A stretch of DNA of 64,000 nt, taken from contig CM067082.1 of assembly GCA_034008185.1 (NCBI GenBank), positions 52,969,586-53,033,585 on the forward strand, read 5' to 3'. Position numbers and translations under genes: made by a program. The notes beneath the pieces are model-generated. The model did not search any database and had not been told where the DNA came from. It saw only the letters and a program-made list of their open reading frames with translations. Position 1 is the first letter of the stretch. Every line of letters starts with the position of its first letter. Of the stretch, positions 27,401 to 39,400 are shown piece by piece. This stretch comes from Gorsachius magnificus (lineage: Eukaryota; Chordata; Aves; Pelecaniformes; Ardeidae).

Positions 27401-30400
27401 TTTATTTAGCTGTGCTTTTTATTCTGCTTTGCTGAATAGGTAATTGACTATTACTGCATGTAGTACATCTTCCTTTCTAGTAATAGTCTGCTTTTGTGCT
27501 ATTCTGCTTTATTGTTATAAACACATAAAATTATTTAATATGCATTTTTTTTTAAACCAGAATCAAGACTTGAAGGCTGGCTTTCAATACCAAACAAAGG
27601 AAATATAAAGCGGCATGGCTGGAAGAAACAGGTACAAATGGAATAATTTTTTTTTCTTCCTCAACTCCCTTGGAAAGTATTTTAGGCATATGGTTAATTT
27701 GTTTTACAGCTCACATTTAAGAAACAAACAAAATAATTTTTAGTGTGTATACGTTACTTTATTGAAGAGAAAAAAATCCAGTAAGAAAATTCGAGTTCAG
27801 TATGAAATCTGTAGTAACAACATTGGGCAAATTTATGACAGGTGGGTGAGGAAATGCTTTACATCTTGGAATCATTAAAAATCCCATTTCTCTTTTGAGT
27901 AAGCTTTTTATAATCCTTTTACTGAAAAATAAGCTCTTTGTGCAACTTGACAGCAGAGAGTAGGGAATACCACATGTTCTGAAGGCCATGGAAGAGTGCA
28001 TCACACTATAACTTGCCACACATGATTTCCAAGGACATTTCCATTTCCCTTTTAAAATGGTCAGTCTCTCTTGAAAAGAACTTGTTTACTCTCAGTAAGT
28101 GGACCTCTGTGGTGGAATTCCCACTCTGAACAGCAGTATTGTTTTGCCTCTGTAGAGGTTATGATCTGGTTCTTTGAAACTTCTAATGTTCCAATTGGGA
28201 TGCCTAGAAGCTTAGAACCAGTTTCTGATTATCTGTTCTGGCTTTCCAGTTCCCCTCTTTGAACATCCTAACAAATTGCAAAAGTGAACATGGTCACTAG
28301 AATTTTGTAAATTTTGCAAGTATGAAATGGTTTCCTTGCATCTCCCTACTTACATTTGAAGACCAGTATTGGAAATTATTTGGTTTATTCATGACACTTT
28401 CAAAATAACTTTCTGATTCCTGCTGAAAGATCCTTCTCAGATGCTCCTGTTTACGTTCACGTTCTACAAGTGTTAAAAGTGATTCCTACAGAATTTAAAG
28501 GAGAAGGATTTAATTCCTGTGAAAGAAGCACTGAAGTGTTTGTATTGGGCCTTTAGCTGCTGAACTACTCGTTTGAAGTACTCTGTTTTCCAGTTGGCTA
28601 ACATGACCTTCTTTATACAATCCAAGTGTTTTTATTTTTACATCAATATCAGACCTTCTTGGTGATGTGTCTGTAAGTTAAAACCACTGCCTCTTCTAGC
28701 CTGAAGAGAGTGAGTGTTAAGCTCTGCCCTATTGCAACTAGTGGCTGCTTAGAGTATTCTCCTAGACCCTCAGGTGAGAGGAAACGCGAACAAGTGCTGT
28801 ATTGAAAATGATTGCTTACTGCAGTTTGGAACCTGGGTTTGCTACAGGTACCTCAAATGTTTTTCAGTTGTTTTCTGGTCTCTTTGCATTTCACTTGGTC
28901 TCCCTATTAGCCAAACTGCAGGAAATCTACAGGGCAAGGTGAAGAATGTTCTTGGTGTCATAACTGAGTCAAACACCGATGGTGTTTGAATGTTCTTCAG
29001 GTGTCTTGGAAAACACACCAATTTGTAAATCTATTCCACAACTTGTTCTGCTTGATAGCTAAGGCTGCCTGAACCCTGTTGTTCCAGAATTGATTCTCCA
29101 GGTTGCTGTCAATGAATGAAGTGATTGTGCCTAGGCACAAGTGATGTAGCTTTATTCTGCACTGGATTGAAACATTTTCCTGTCAGAACACCTCCAGCAG
29201 CCTTTTCTGGTTGTCTTCTAGAAATGGAAATTATTCTTGCATCCTATGATGTTTAAAATCTTAAACTTCTGATAAATGCAGCTTCTCCAGTGAAAGACTA
29301 TCTGAGCTTCTTTAGGCATGCCCAGTACAGGCATGCTTAGTTCCCTCAAGATATTTTAGGCAGTTACTCCATTCATACTTTCCCAGTTTGAATAATAGTG
29401 CTTGCACTTCGAAGGAATTTGAGCTACAGATTTGGCTGAACTATACTGCATCTGAAACAAGGTGGCTTGTAGTCAGCCTCCTCAGGTACTTCTGTTCCAA
29501 ACTCTCTGGCACTTTCAGCTTTGGGGTTGGTGGGAAGTATGCAACCTCAAATATAGGCATGCCCAGATTAATTTAAATTAAAGGGAAAGCAAAATTGCAT
29601 TAGCAGTGCAATTGGATTCATGCCTGAGTTGTTACAACTTAAGCTGCTGCATTTCTGACTCAAATGTCAGTAGCACTGATATCTGTGCCCCATGCCCTCT
29701 GGGTCATTTAGCTTAAGTTAGAAAGGGGTGAGTGTGGAAAACTCATCTGAGAAAAAACAGTTGAGTTATACCTCAAGCTAACACTAAAATGGGTTAGCCA
29801 TATTTTTATCTGGCGCATCACTTCATCCCAAGTGGAGATGATAAAAATATCCTTCAAAAACCACTGTAGAACAGAATTACTGTCAGATGATTTTTTTTTT
29901 GTATGTTCACAACAGGATATCAAGGCTGTTGTATGTAACTCTTCTTTTGTGAGGTTAAACTGTTCTTTCACCAAGACCTGTATACAGTGTGATAAATGAA
30001 TTCCATTGCAGTCGGAATTTGCATTTGTTATAGTAGTCATCTTAAGGCCTTGCTCTTGTCTGTGAAAGGCAGAGGTGCATACATCAAAGACTAAGAAGGC
30101 ATTAGCTTTCTGTTGAAGTAGATCAAAGGAATTTGATCACAGACTCTCTTTCTTCAGTGGGGAAAATCACAAGAGGCTCACACCATTACAACTTAGTACC
30201 TATTCAAGTTGATCAGGCTTTCTATTAAAGAATCCTGACTGAGGGGCTGAAAGCCCTTTCAGTCAGGGGGAAGAACATCCTTTGTGGCTTTTTCAGATGC
30301 ATGTCAATAATTGAGTTGTAGAACTGTAGCACGCAGCTTGTGCAACACATTTTTAAAGCAGTATTTTATAAACTTGTTTCGATAACTTTCATATTCAGGT

Positions 30401-33400
30401 TTTGAGGTCAGACTTAAAGTCCTGTGTAATGAGGAGGTTCAACCTCCTCTTGTAGGAGGAGTAAACACCATTTACTTCAATTGTCAGTATCTGCATTGTG
30501 CAGAAACCTATTCAATTACCTACCAGTAATTGGAATTCAAGATGAACTGTTCGTGTATTCACTTGCTTGCTTTTCTGTCCTTTCCCCTGCTTCTGGGTTG
30601 TATGATACCTGAGCTCAATATACTCTGGAGCTCAATATAGATAGAGCAGTCAGGCTACCTCGTGTTTTTTTCTAAAACATCTGAAACTGTAGGGGAGGGA
30701 ACTGCGACAGCTGCCACTTGGCTTATGCTTATGGACAATTCTAGCAAAGACATTGGACTGGCAGCTCCCAGTGAACAGTAAAAGGCAGTGAATTCTATAG
30801 GCTTGAACTCACTGGGAACTGCTTAGGTTAGAGGTGTTTGATCTTAACTGGCCTGTGGGTTACAAAACTTTTTTTCTGAGCAACTTGTTTTGTTTGTCCT
30901 GTCACATGAACAAATGTTTATAATTCTGTGTGATTGTGAGCAGCACTGGAAGGGTGTCTGTGTACTTTGGGTTGAGGACAACATCCTTGGCCTTTTTGAG
31001 GTGGGAGGGTGGACACTGCAGGCACATTCAGTATTTGGGAATTCTCTTGGAAATGGGGCCTGCAGTCCACTCCTGCTCTAAAACTCACCAGTGCCTTCCC
31101 ATTAGCTCTTGCTTATTCCCCAGAATTCCATGAATTCTGGAGTACACCACTTTTTCAGTGGCATGGGATAGGTATAATATATTAATATGCAGATTTTGAG
31201 CAAGAACTTTTAAAACACTTGGGGAAAGAACTAATGAACACATTACCAAATGTTTTTGTTCTGTAACATCTTTACCACTCTGGAAAAAAAACTGTGTGGT
31301 TTGACCTTTAAAGTGACACGTAGCAAAAGAATGTAATTTCTTTTCTCCTCCTCTGCAAACCTTTCTTCTTCTCTCTCAGTGTATTCCTAGATTTGGAAAG
31401 TAAACCAGACCTCTGTTTCTGCTGATTCATTTTTGCTTTTGCTCTTACCAGTCCATTAAATTGTAAGTGTAGGAAATAGCTGCAGCTGTGAGAATCTCTT
31501 TTAGCCTACCAGTAGCATGGTGCAAAGTACCAGTGAGTCCTGCAGGTCTGTAGAACTAGAGAAATTGTTTACAACGTCACGAGTAAGTGATAGATTCTGC
31601 ACTCAGAATCTCGGTGATATAGTAATTTTCATAGTAACAGACCAGTAGCAACTGAAATTTGTGAGTTTGTGTACAGATAGACTTCCAGAGTTGTCACAAG
31701 CAGTTTGGGGTGTTCCAGTGACAATATGCAATCACTGTAGCTTGTAGTATTGCACAGCTGTCAGTAGTATAGCTGCCTGTGTGATGATTTAAATATCTTC
31801 TGAAACTAGTTTAAAAACTTTAATTTACTTAGACTTTTTATATGCATATGGGAGTACAGCAGGATAAACGTTGCTTTTTAAAATGCAATTTTAACTGAGT
31901 TTTGCCCTTTCTTTCCCCAGTATGTTGTGGTGAGCAGTAAAAAGATACTGTTCTACAATGATGAAAAGGACAAGGACCAGTCTAATCCATCCATGGTACT
32001 AGATATAGAGTAAGTACAGTTACTGTTAGTTTTGGATACAAATACAAATTGGCAAAAGAGCATTGTGTGCAAGATAACCAATATATCTAGAAGCTTGGAA
32101 TCAAAATTCCATAAATAATTTTAAATTTTCCATAGTAGTTGGAAAATGTCTGTTTATCTGTATTTCAGGGTGCTGTTAACAGAAAATACTACTACTTTGT
32201 TGCTAAAAGTTAGAGGAAAAAGTTAAGTACTCAATAGTGTGGCACTGTCTGTAGTCACTGGTCTGAGTTTACAGAAATTAAGACCCAGGTGGTGGAGGAG
32301 CCAACAAGAAGTGGAGCGTTACTGGACCGTGTGCTGACAAATAAAGAAGAACTCGTTGAGGATGTGAAGGTAGAGGGCAGTCTTGGCTGCAGTGACCATG
32401 AGATGGTGGAGTTCCGGATTCTGCGTGGTGGAAGCAGAACAACAAGTAGGACTGCAACATAGGACTTCTGGAGAGCTAACTTTGGCCGCTTCAGTGACCT
32501 ACTTGGAAGAATTCCATGGGCTAAGGCTCTTGAAGGTAGGGGAGTCCAAGAGAGCTGGCTGCTATTTAAGCAGCTCTTCCTCCATGCTCAGGATCGGTGC
32601 ATCCCCGTGAGTAGGAAATCAAGTACACGAGGCAGGAGGCCTGCATGGATGAACAAGGAGCTTCTAGTAAAACTCAAAGAAAAGAGAACGCTCTATGGAA
32701 TGTGGAAAAGGGGTCAGGCCACTTGGGAGGCATACAGGAATGCTGCCAGAGCATGCAGGGAAGCAACTAGAAAGGCCAAGGTTCACCTGGAACCAAGTCT
32801 GGCAAAGGATATCAAGGATAACAAGAAGGGCTTCTTCAAGTATATCAGCAGCAAACGGAAGACTAGGGGAAATGTGGGACCAATGCGGAACAAAACGGGT
32901 GCCCTGGTGACAGAAGATACAGAGAAGGCAGAGCTACTGAATGCCTTCTTTGCTTCAGTCTTCACTGCCAAGGCCGGCCCTCAGGCTCCCCAGTCCTTGA
33001 AGGTAAGCGAGCAAGTTTGGAGAAAGGATGACCTTCCCTTGGTTGAGATGGGTGGATCAGGTTAGGGATCTTTTAAATAAGCTGGACACCCACAAATCCA
33101 TGGGTCCTGATGGAATGCACCTGTGAGTGCTGAAGGAACTGGCAGACGTCATTGCTGAGCCACTCTCCATCATCTACAAAAGGTCCTGGAGAACAGGAGA
33201 GGTGCCTGAGGACTGCAGGATAGCCATTGTCACTCCAGTCTTCCAAAAGGGCAAGAAGGAGGCCCAGGGAACTACAGGCTGGTTAGTCTCACCTCCATCA
33301 CCAGAAAGGTGATGGAACAACTCATTCTGCATGTCCTCTCCAAGCAAATAGAGGAAAAGAGGATCATCAGGAGTACCCAGCATGGATTCACCAAGGGGAA

Positions 33401-36400
33401 ATCATGCCTGACCAATCTATGATGGCATGACCAGGCTGGGTAGATGAGGAGAGAGCAGTGGATGTTGTCTACCTTGACTTCAGCAAGGCTTTTGACACTG
33501 TCTCCCATAACATCCTCATAGGGAAGCTCAAGAAGTGTGGGTTGTATGAGTGGACAGTGAGGTGGATTGGGAACTGCTGAATGCCAGAGCTCAGAGGGTT
33601 CTGATCAGTGGGGCAGAGTCTAGTTGGAGGCCAGTAGCTAGTGGAGTTCCCCAGGGCTCAGTACTTGGCCTGGTCTTGTTCAACTTATTCATCAATGACC
33701 TGGACCAGGGGACAGAGTGTACCCTCGGCAAGTTCGCTGATGACACAAAACTGGGAGGAGTGGCAGATACATGGGAAGGCTGTGCTGCCATTCAGCGGGA
33801 CGTGGACAGGCTGGAGAGTTGGGTGGAGAGGAACCTGATGAAGTTCAACAAGGGCAAGTGTCGAGTGCTGCACCTGGGAAGGTTGAACCCCATGCACCAG
33901 TACAGGCTGGGGGCTGACCTGCTGGAAAGCAGCTCTGCTGAGAGGGACCTGGGAGTCCCGGTGGATGACAAGCTGACCATGAGCCAGCAGTGTGCCCTTG
34001 TTGCCAAGAAGGCCAATGGTATCCTGGGGTGCATTAAGAGGAGTGTGGCCAACAGGTCGAGGGAGGTTCTCCTCCCCCTCTACTCTGCCCTGGTGAGACC
34101 CCACCTGGAGTACTGTGTCCAGTTCTGGGCTCCCCAGTTCAAGAAAGATGAGGAACTCCTAGAGAGAGTCCAGAGGAGGGCAACAAAGATGATGAGGGGA
34201 CTGGAGCATCTCCCCTACAAGGAAAGGCTGAGAGAGCTGGGCTTGTTCAGCCTGAAGAAGAGAAGACTGAGAGGGGATCTCATCAACACGTACAAATATC
34301 TGAAGGGTGGATGTCATGAGGACGGAGCCAGACTCTTCCCAGTGGTGCCCAGCGACAGGACAAGGGGCAATGGGCACAAACTGAAACATAAGAGGTTTGA
34401 GCTGAATATGAGGAAGAACTTCTTTACCTTGAGGGTGACAGAGCACTGGAACAGGCTGCCCAGGGGGGTTGTGGAGTCTCCTTCTCTGGAGATATTCAAA
34501 GCCTGCCTGGATGATGTCCTCTGCAACCTGCTCTAGGTGAACCTGCTTTAGCAGGAGGGTTGGACTAGATGATCTCCGGAGATCCCTTCCAACCCTTGCC
34601 ATTCTGTGATTCTGTGATTGTCTCATTACGACAGAGAAGGGTCAGAGGCAGTGGAACCCACATATTATGCTATCTCTTTTTTTTGATACACTGTAAAGAC
34701 TGTTTTTTCCAGTTGCTTTAACCATTGCTTTCTGAAGCAAGGCACGCATGATAGTTGTGGGATAGATAGGAAACTGGCTGTCTGATTTTAGGTCTCATCC
34801 CCTTGCTTCACACCTTTTTCTGGCTGGCTGATAAAGGATCAGTGTTGATCAAGCCCAAAGCATTTCTAGCTTTTCCAGATGGTTTCTGTTTAGAGTGCCA
34901 AAATAAACGGTGATCCTTTTGCATTGATTATACATGAAGAAAATTGTGTCAAGTTATCACTGAAGCCCATCGCTGATACATGACTGAGTGTGATGTTTGA
35001 ACAGCTGATTGACATTATGGAACCTTATAGAGTAGCAGTTGAAAAAAGGTTTTAAAATTAATGAATAGGTCCATCAGTGACTAACAAATACAGTGGTCTG
35101 GAAGGAATCTCAAACTCAGGAAGTGCCTAAGCTGCCAATTGCTCATAACCAGGAAAAGTTATTTTCTCTTTGAGCTGTTTCTTATTCTTTTTTCATAAAC
35201 ATCTGTTACAGCAACTGTTCAAAACAGAATGTTGGGATAGATGGACTTACAGTCTTGACCCAGTATAAGATGATGTTTGTTCCAATTTTAATAGCATTTT
35301 CAACAGCTGATAAAAAATTAGTGAGTAGTACTATACTTCATATGGTTACTTCCATCCAGGGCTATCAATAAGCTTTTCTAGCAGTAATCGGTTAGACTTC
35401 CCAGTGTTCTGAGGAAGAATTTGAAAGTCTTTTTCACAGGTAAATTTGCCATGATGGATCTTGAACCCATTGTAAGATAACCCTCTTTCCATGCTATGAA
35501 ATGTTTTGGTCTTACTTGGGTAGACAAGATCTATATGGTTTATGAATTAGTTCCTAAAATCATATTGCAGCCTTGAAGTATATTGTATTGCTTGCACAAA
35601 CAAAATTTGTAAGATCTTCAAAGCATTTTGATAACTATTTAAAACATATATAGCCTTTTAGCATTTTCTGATTCATGTTTCTTCTAATCTAGTAAGCTGT
35701 TCCATGTCCGGCCTGTAACTCAAGGAGATGTATATAGAGCTGAAACTGAAGAAATTCCTAAAATATTCCAGGTAAAAAGTGTATTCTCATTTCTGTTTAA
35801 CTTTCTTGAAAAAGTTTGGCAGCTTTTTTGAAAAGTATATAAAAATACATAGTGCTTCAACAATAACACAGCAGTATTCTTTTTCAGATTCTCTATGCTA
35901 ATGAGGGGGAATGCAGGAAGGATTTGGAGGTAGAACCGGTACAGCCGGCAGAGAAGACAAATTTTCTAAATCACAAAGGCCATGAATTTATTCCAACGTT
36001 ATACCACTTCCCAGCCAACTGTGAGGCCTGTGCCAAACCTCTTTGGCATGTCTTTAAACCCCCTGCTGCCCTAGAATGTCGAAGATGCCATGTGAAGTGC
36101 CATAGAGACCACTTGGATAAAAAGGAGGAATTAATTGCACCATGCAAAGGTATGCTTGTGGCTTTTTGCGTTCTGTGTTCTCTGCTTGTTTAGCCAGACC
36201 TGCCAAACTGTCGAAGGCAAATAAAAGCACTTTAGTTTAAAAGTTTTCTACTCTTCAGTTTTATGATTTTTAAGATGTGAAAGGTGCTATTAAAATAATG
36301 GGCTGTTAACACTCCTTATGAACAGGCAGCTGTGTCAAGCCTCTGTAGGGAGGATTTTGGTGGTGGCTGTGCTGGGGGCCATGAGAGCACAAGGGTCCCC

Positions 36401-39400
36401 AGAGGTTTGTGCCCAAGTACTGGGCTCTTTGGTTCCCAGACCATTCTCTCTCTTATACATGACCCACGTTAGGGACAATGCAGTGGCCACATCACCAAGC
36501 TGTACTACAACCTTGAAGAGTGGTTTGTCCAGCTACTTCATGGATTGGAGTAAAGGTTTCCTCTCCGTGCTCCTGTGAAGTGGAGCATTTGAGGGATGTA
36601 CCCTGGAAATCAGCCTTACAGGCACCCACACAAATTTCCAGCTTCTTAAGACGGCAATTAGTGTAAGTTTTCTCATTTCTTGAATAGTGATGTTAGAATC
36701 GAGACTTTTAATGCAGAGCGACAAATATTGAAAAAAAACTATATTCATAACCAACAATATATAAACAATTCCAATACAAGTGTGTATATAGGTGCCATTG
36801 TTCTTAACAGTGGCACACCTGGTTTGTCATAATTTTTATTTTGTTAACAAGTCCTAGTTTTCACTGAACTACCTTCCTCCTTTTACTTATAGTGAGTTAC
36901 GATGTGACTTCAGCAAGGGATATGTTGTTATTGGCATCCTGTCAAGATGAACAGAAGAAATGGGTGACTCATTTAGTAAAGAAGATACCTAAGCCACCAC
37001 CATCTACTTTTGTTCGTGCTTCTCCTAGAACTTTGTCTACAAGATCCTCAGCAAATCAGTCATTCCGAAAAGTTGTTAAAAATACTTCTGGAAAAACTAG
37101 GTGAGAAACTACAAAAGCTACAGATCTTTTTGACTTTAAAACCAAAAAATCTGTGTTTATATTATTTGATGTGAAATTGTGAAATAATTCCAGTTATGAC
37201 TGTTGAATTGCTGATCTAAATCTTTGCTCAAATCCTGATGGAAGCAACGGACAGAATTCTCCTGCTGTGTAAATTTGTCAGTTCTTTGGATTTGGAAGGG
37301 TACTGTAGAGATGGCAGTGCCTGGCCTGCCAGTGCGTGTGAGGGAGCTGGTTGCATTTTTTCCTGGCAAGGCTCAGTAGATACCTCAGCAGTGGCATTTG
37401 ACTGCAAGGATGATGCACATAGTCATTCATGGATTGACTCATCAAGCTTGCGTAAGCTAGAAGTTGTCCACAAATAGGTGTGAAATAAGAAACTTACAGA
37501 CCTTGTCTATTGTTATCCCGTTTGGGTGTGAGGTAGCTTAAGTATTAATTCCATTCTTTCTCCCTGCTTGCTTATTCCCTGTCCTTTCCTATCCCAGCAG
37601 TTGTTTTTTGTAAGCTGTTTGTGACCCTGTGCATTAACCAGGGCAAGATTTAAAATACACTTTTTTAATGTTGGGTTACTGTAAGCTGATTTTTAACCAG
37701 CATTAGCTTCCTCATATAGTATGTGCGTCCCTTTCCCCCAAAAGAACCAACAGGTTGACAATTATGAAGTGGAAACGAGTGTCTCAGTAGGGAAAAAGTT
37801 TTCTTAGATTGGCAGCACTATTAAAATAAATGTGCTGCAAACATTCCTTGCATGAAGTGCAATAAAAGCACTTTTGCATGTAAAGAGACATTGGGTATAT
37901 CGTGAAACATCCTCCTGCAGAGGACAGTAGGGAAAAAACCTGAAAGATAAAAAGGATGTTGATTTTCTTGCCCGCGTAATTTACACTAAAACATAAGTGA
38001 TCATAGTTTTGAGATACTAATAAATTCAGAGAAGGTACTCACGATAATCTCATCCGGGAAAATTACTTTAGGATTCAAATACAAAACTGTCAATACAAAA
38101 GCAGTGATGCTGCAGGCAGTATTGTGTTAGAGATAATAATCAATGCAACAGCATGAGGAGAAGGACATAAAAAGAAATCTATGAGCAGCAGTTAAGAACA
38201 TGTAGCTGTGCTAGAGAATTTGGAGGAGAAGCCATATTCATGAACACCGAACCAAGTCTCAATTTGCCCGTCACAGTCCAAATGGCAGGAACGTAACTGA
38301 ATCATGATGTGACTTAACATTTTTCAACACTGGCACTTAAGCAAGCTGGAGTTGTGAAACACAGAAACACTTCTGATGTGTGGGGAGATTTCCTGCAAAG
38401 TGGCCAGTTTTTCCTTACAGTCTTCACTGTAAAAATCTGTTGAAAACAAGGGCGAGTGCAGTGGAAAAGCACACTGTGATAAACCTGAGTTAAAAAGAAT
38501 GACTGGAAAATCAGAGTTTGCTTACTAAATAGTAGCATCTTCAGTATAGTACCAAATCAAGACAAACCAGGAATTGCTAATTTCAGGGGGTCTGTCGTGT
38601 TTGTTTTGTATGTACATGGTGTGTACTTGTACAACAGAATCTTATTAAACTGTTTGTCTTGTCTACAAAATGCACATTTCTTCCAACTTCCAAAAGCTTT
38701 TATAAAGCTTCACAGTGTTTCCAAACTTATTTTTCCTTCAGTCCTCAATTTTCCAAGATTTACTGGAAAGTGTTAGACCCTTCCACAGGATTTAGCCAGA
38801 TCTTTTAAGACTTTTGGATATAAATTACACCTGCTGATTTTAAAATATGCATCACTAATAGCTGTTGTTTATCATTATGTTTATTTACAATAGGACTCTT
38901 GAAGAAGTATGCCTGTTCTGTGGTTGAGAAAAATATTAAGTGCTTTTATGTATCACATGATACATGTATTTGAACAATAATCAGGATTCCATAAACTAGT
39001 TACTAAAGGCAGACCTTTTAAACAGGCAGATAAAGACAGTAGAAGTTCTTAGAACTGGTTCAAGAGCTCTGTTACTGATTAGAAAGATTTTTCAGTGAGT
39101 CTTGGACCACCTAAGACTGAAAGAAAAAGCATATCATATTGATACTTAAAAGGATTAGGTGGAATGATTTTGATACTGAATGGCCATCCCACCATAAATT
39201 CCTCCCCCCGCCTTACCCCCCCAGCATAACCATGTGATTTCTCAGCATTTTCATTTCAAGATCTTAACTTTTTTCCAGGTGTTTTAGAGCTAATTGGAAA
39301 AGCATAGAAGCTTTCATCCATACTCTTTTATGGGAGCAAATCCATTTTCTTAAATCAATTCATTGATTCTTTTTCACTCTGTCTTAATAGAAATGCTGGT

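Larger units (their letters stand above)
20513..27560 (+). other. ROCK1: Large ROCK1 intron (7 kb) between the caspase linker and the PH domain
   Basis: No exon, pseudogene or complete repeat recognised. Contains the T20 run at 21,989, a T/G-rich patch near 22,840-22,863 and the G/C hairpin at 25,966. The intron separates the coiled-coil half from the PH-C1 module. Confidence 0.8.
27632..31920 (+). other. ROCK1: ROCK1 intron (4.3 kb)
   Basis: No exon recognised. Contains the p53-type half-sites at 29.3-29.6 kb, the hairpin at 30,234 and the palindrome at 30,431. It is less AT-rich than neighbouring introns, perhaps because of decayed insertions. Confidence 0.75.

Noticed and set aside
34159..34626. 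155-codon minus-strand frame
   Set aside because: Antisense shadow of the CR1 reverse transcriptase region.
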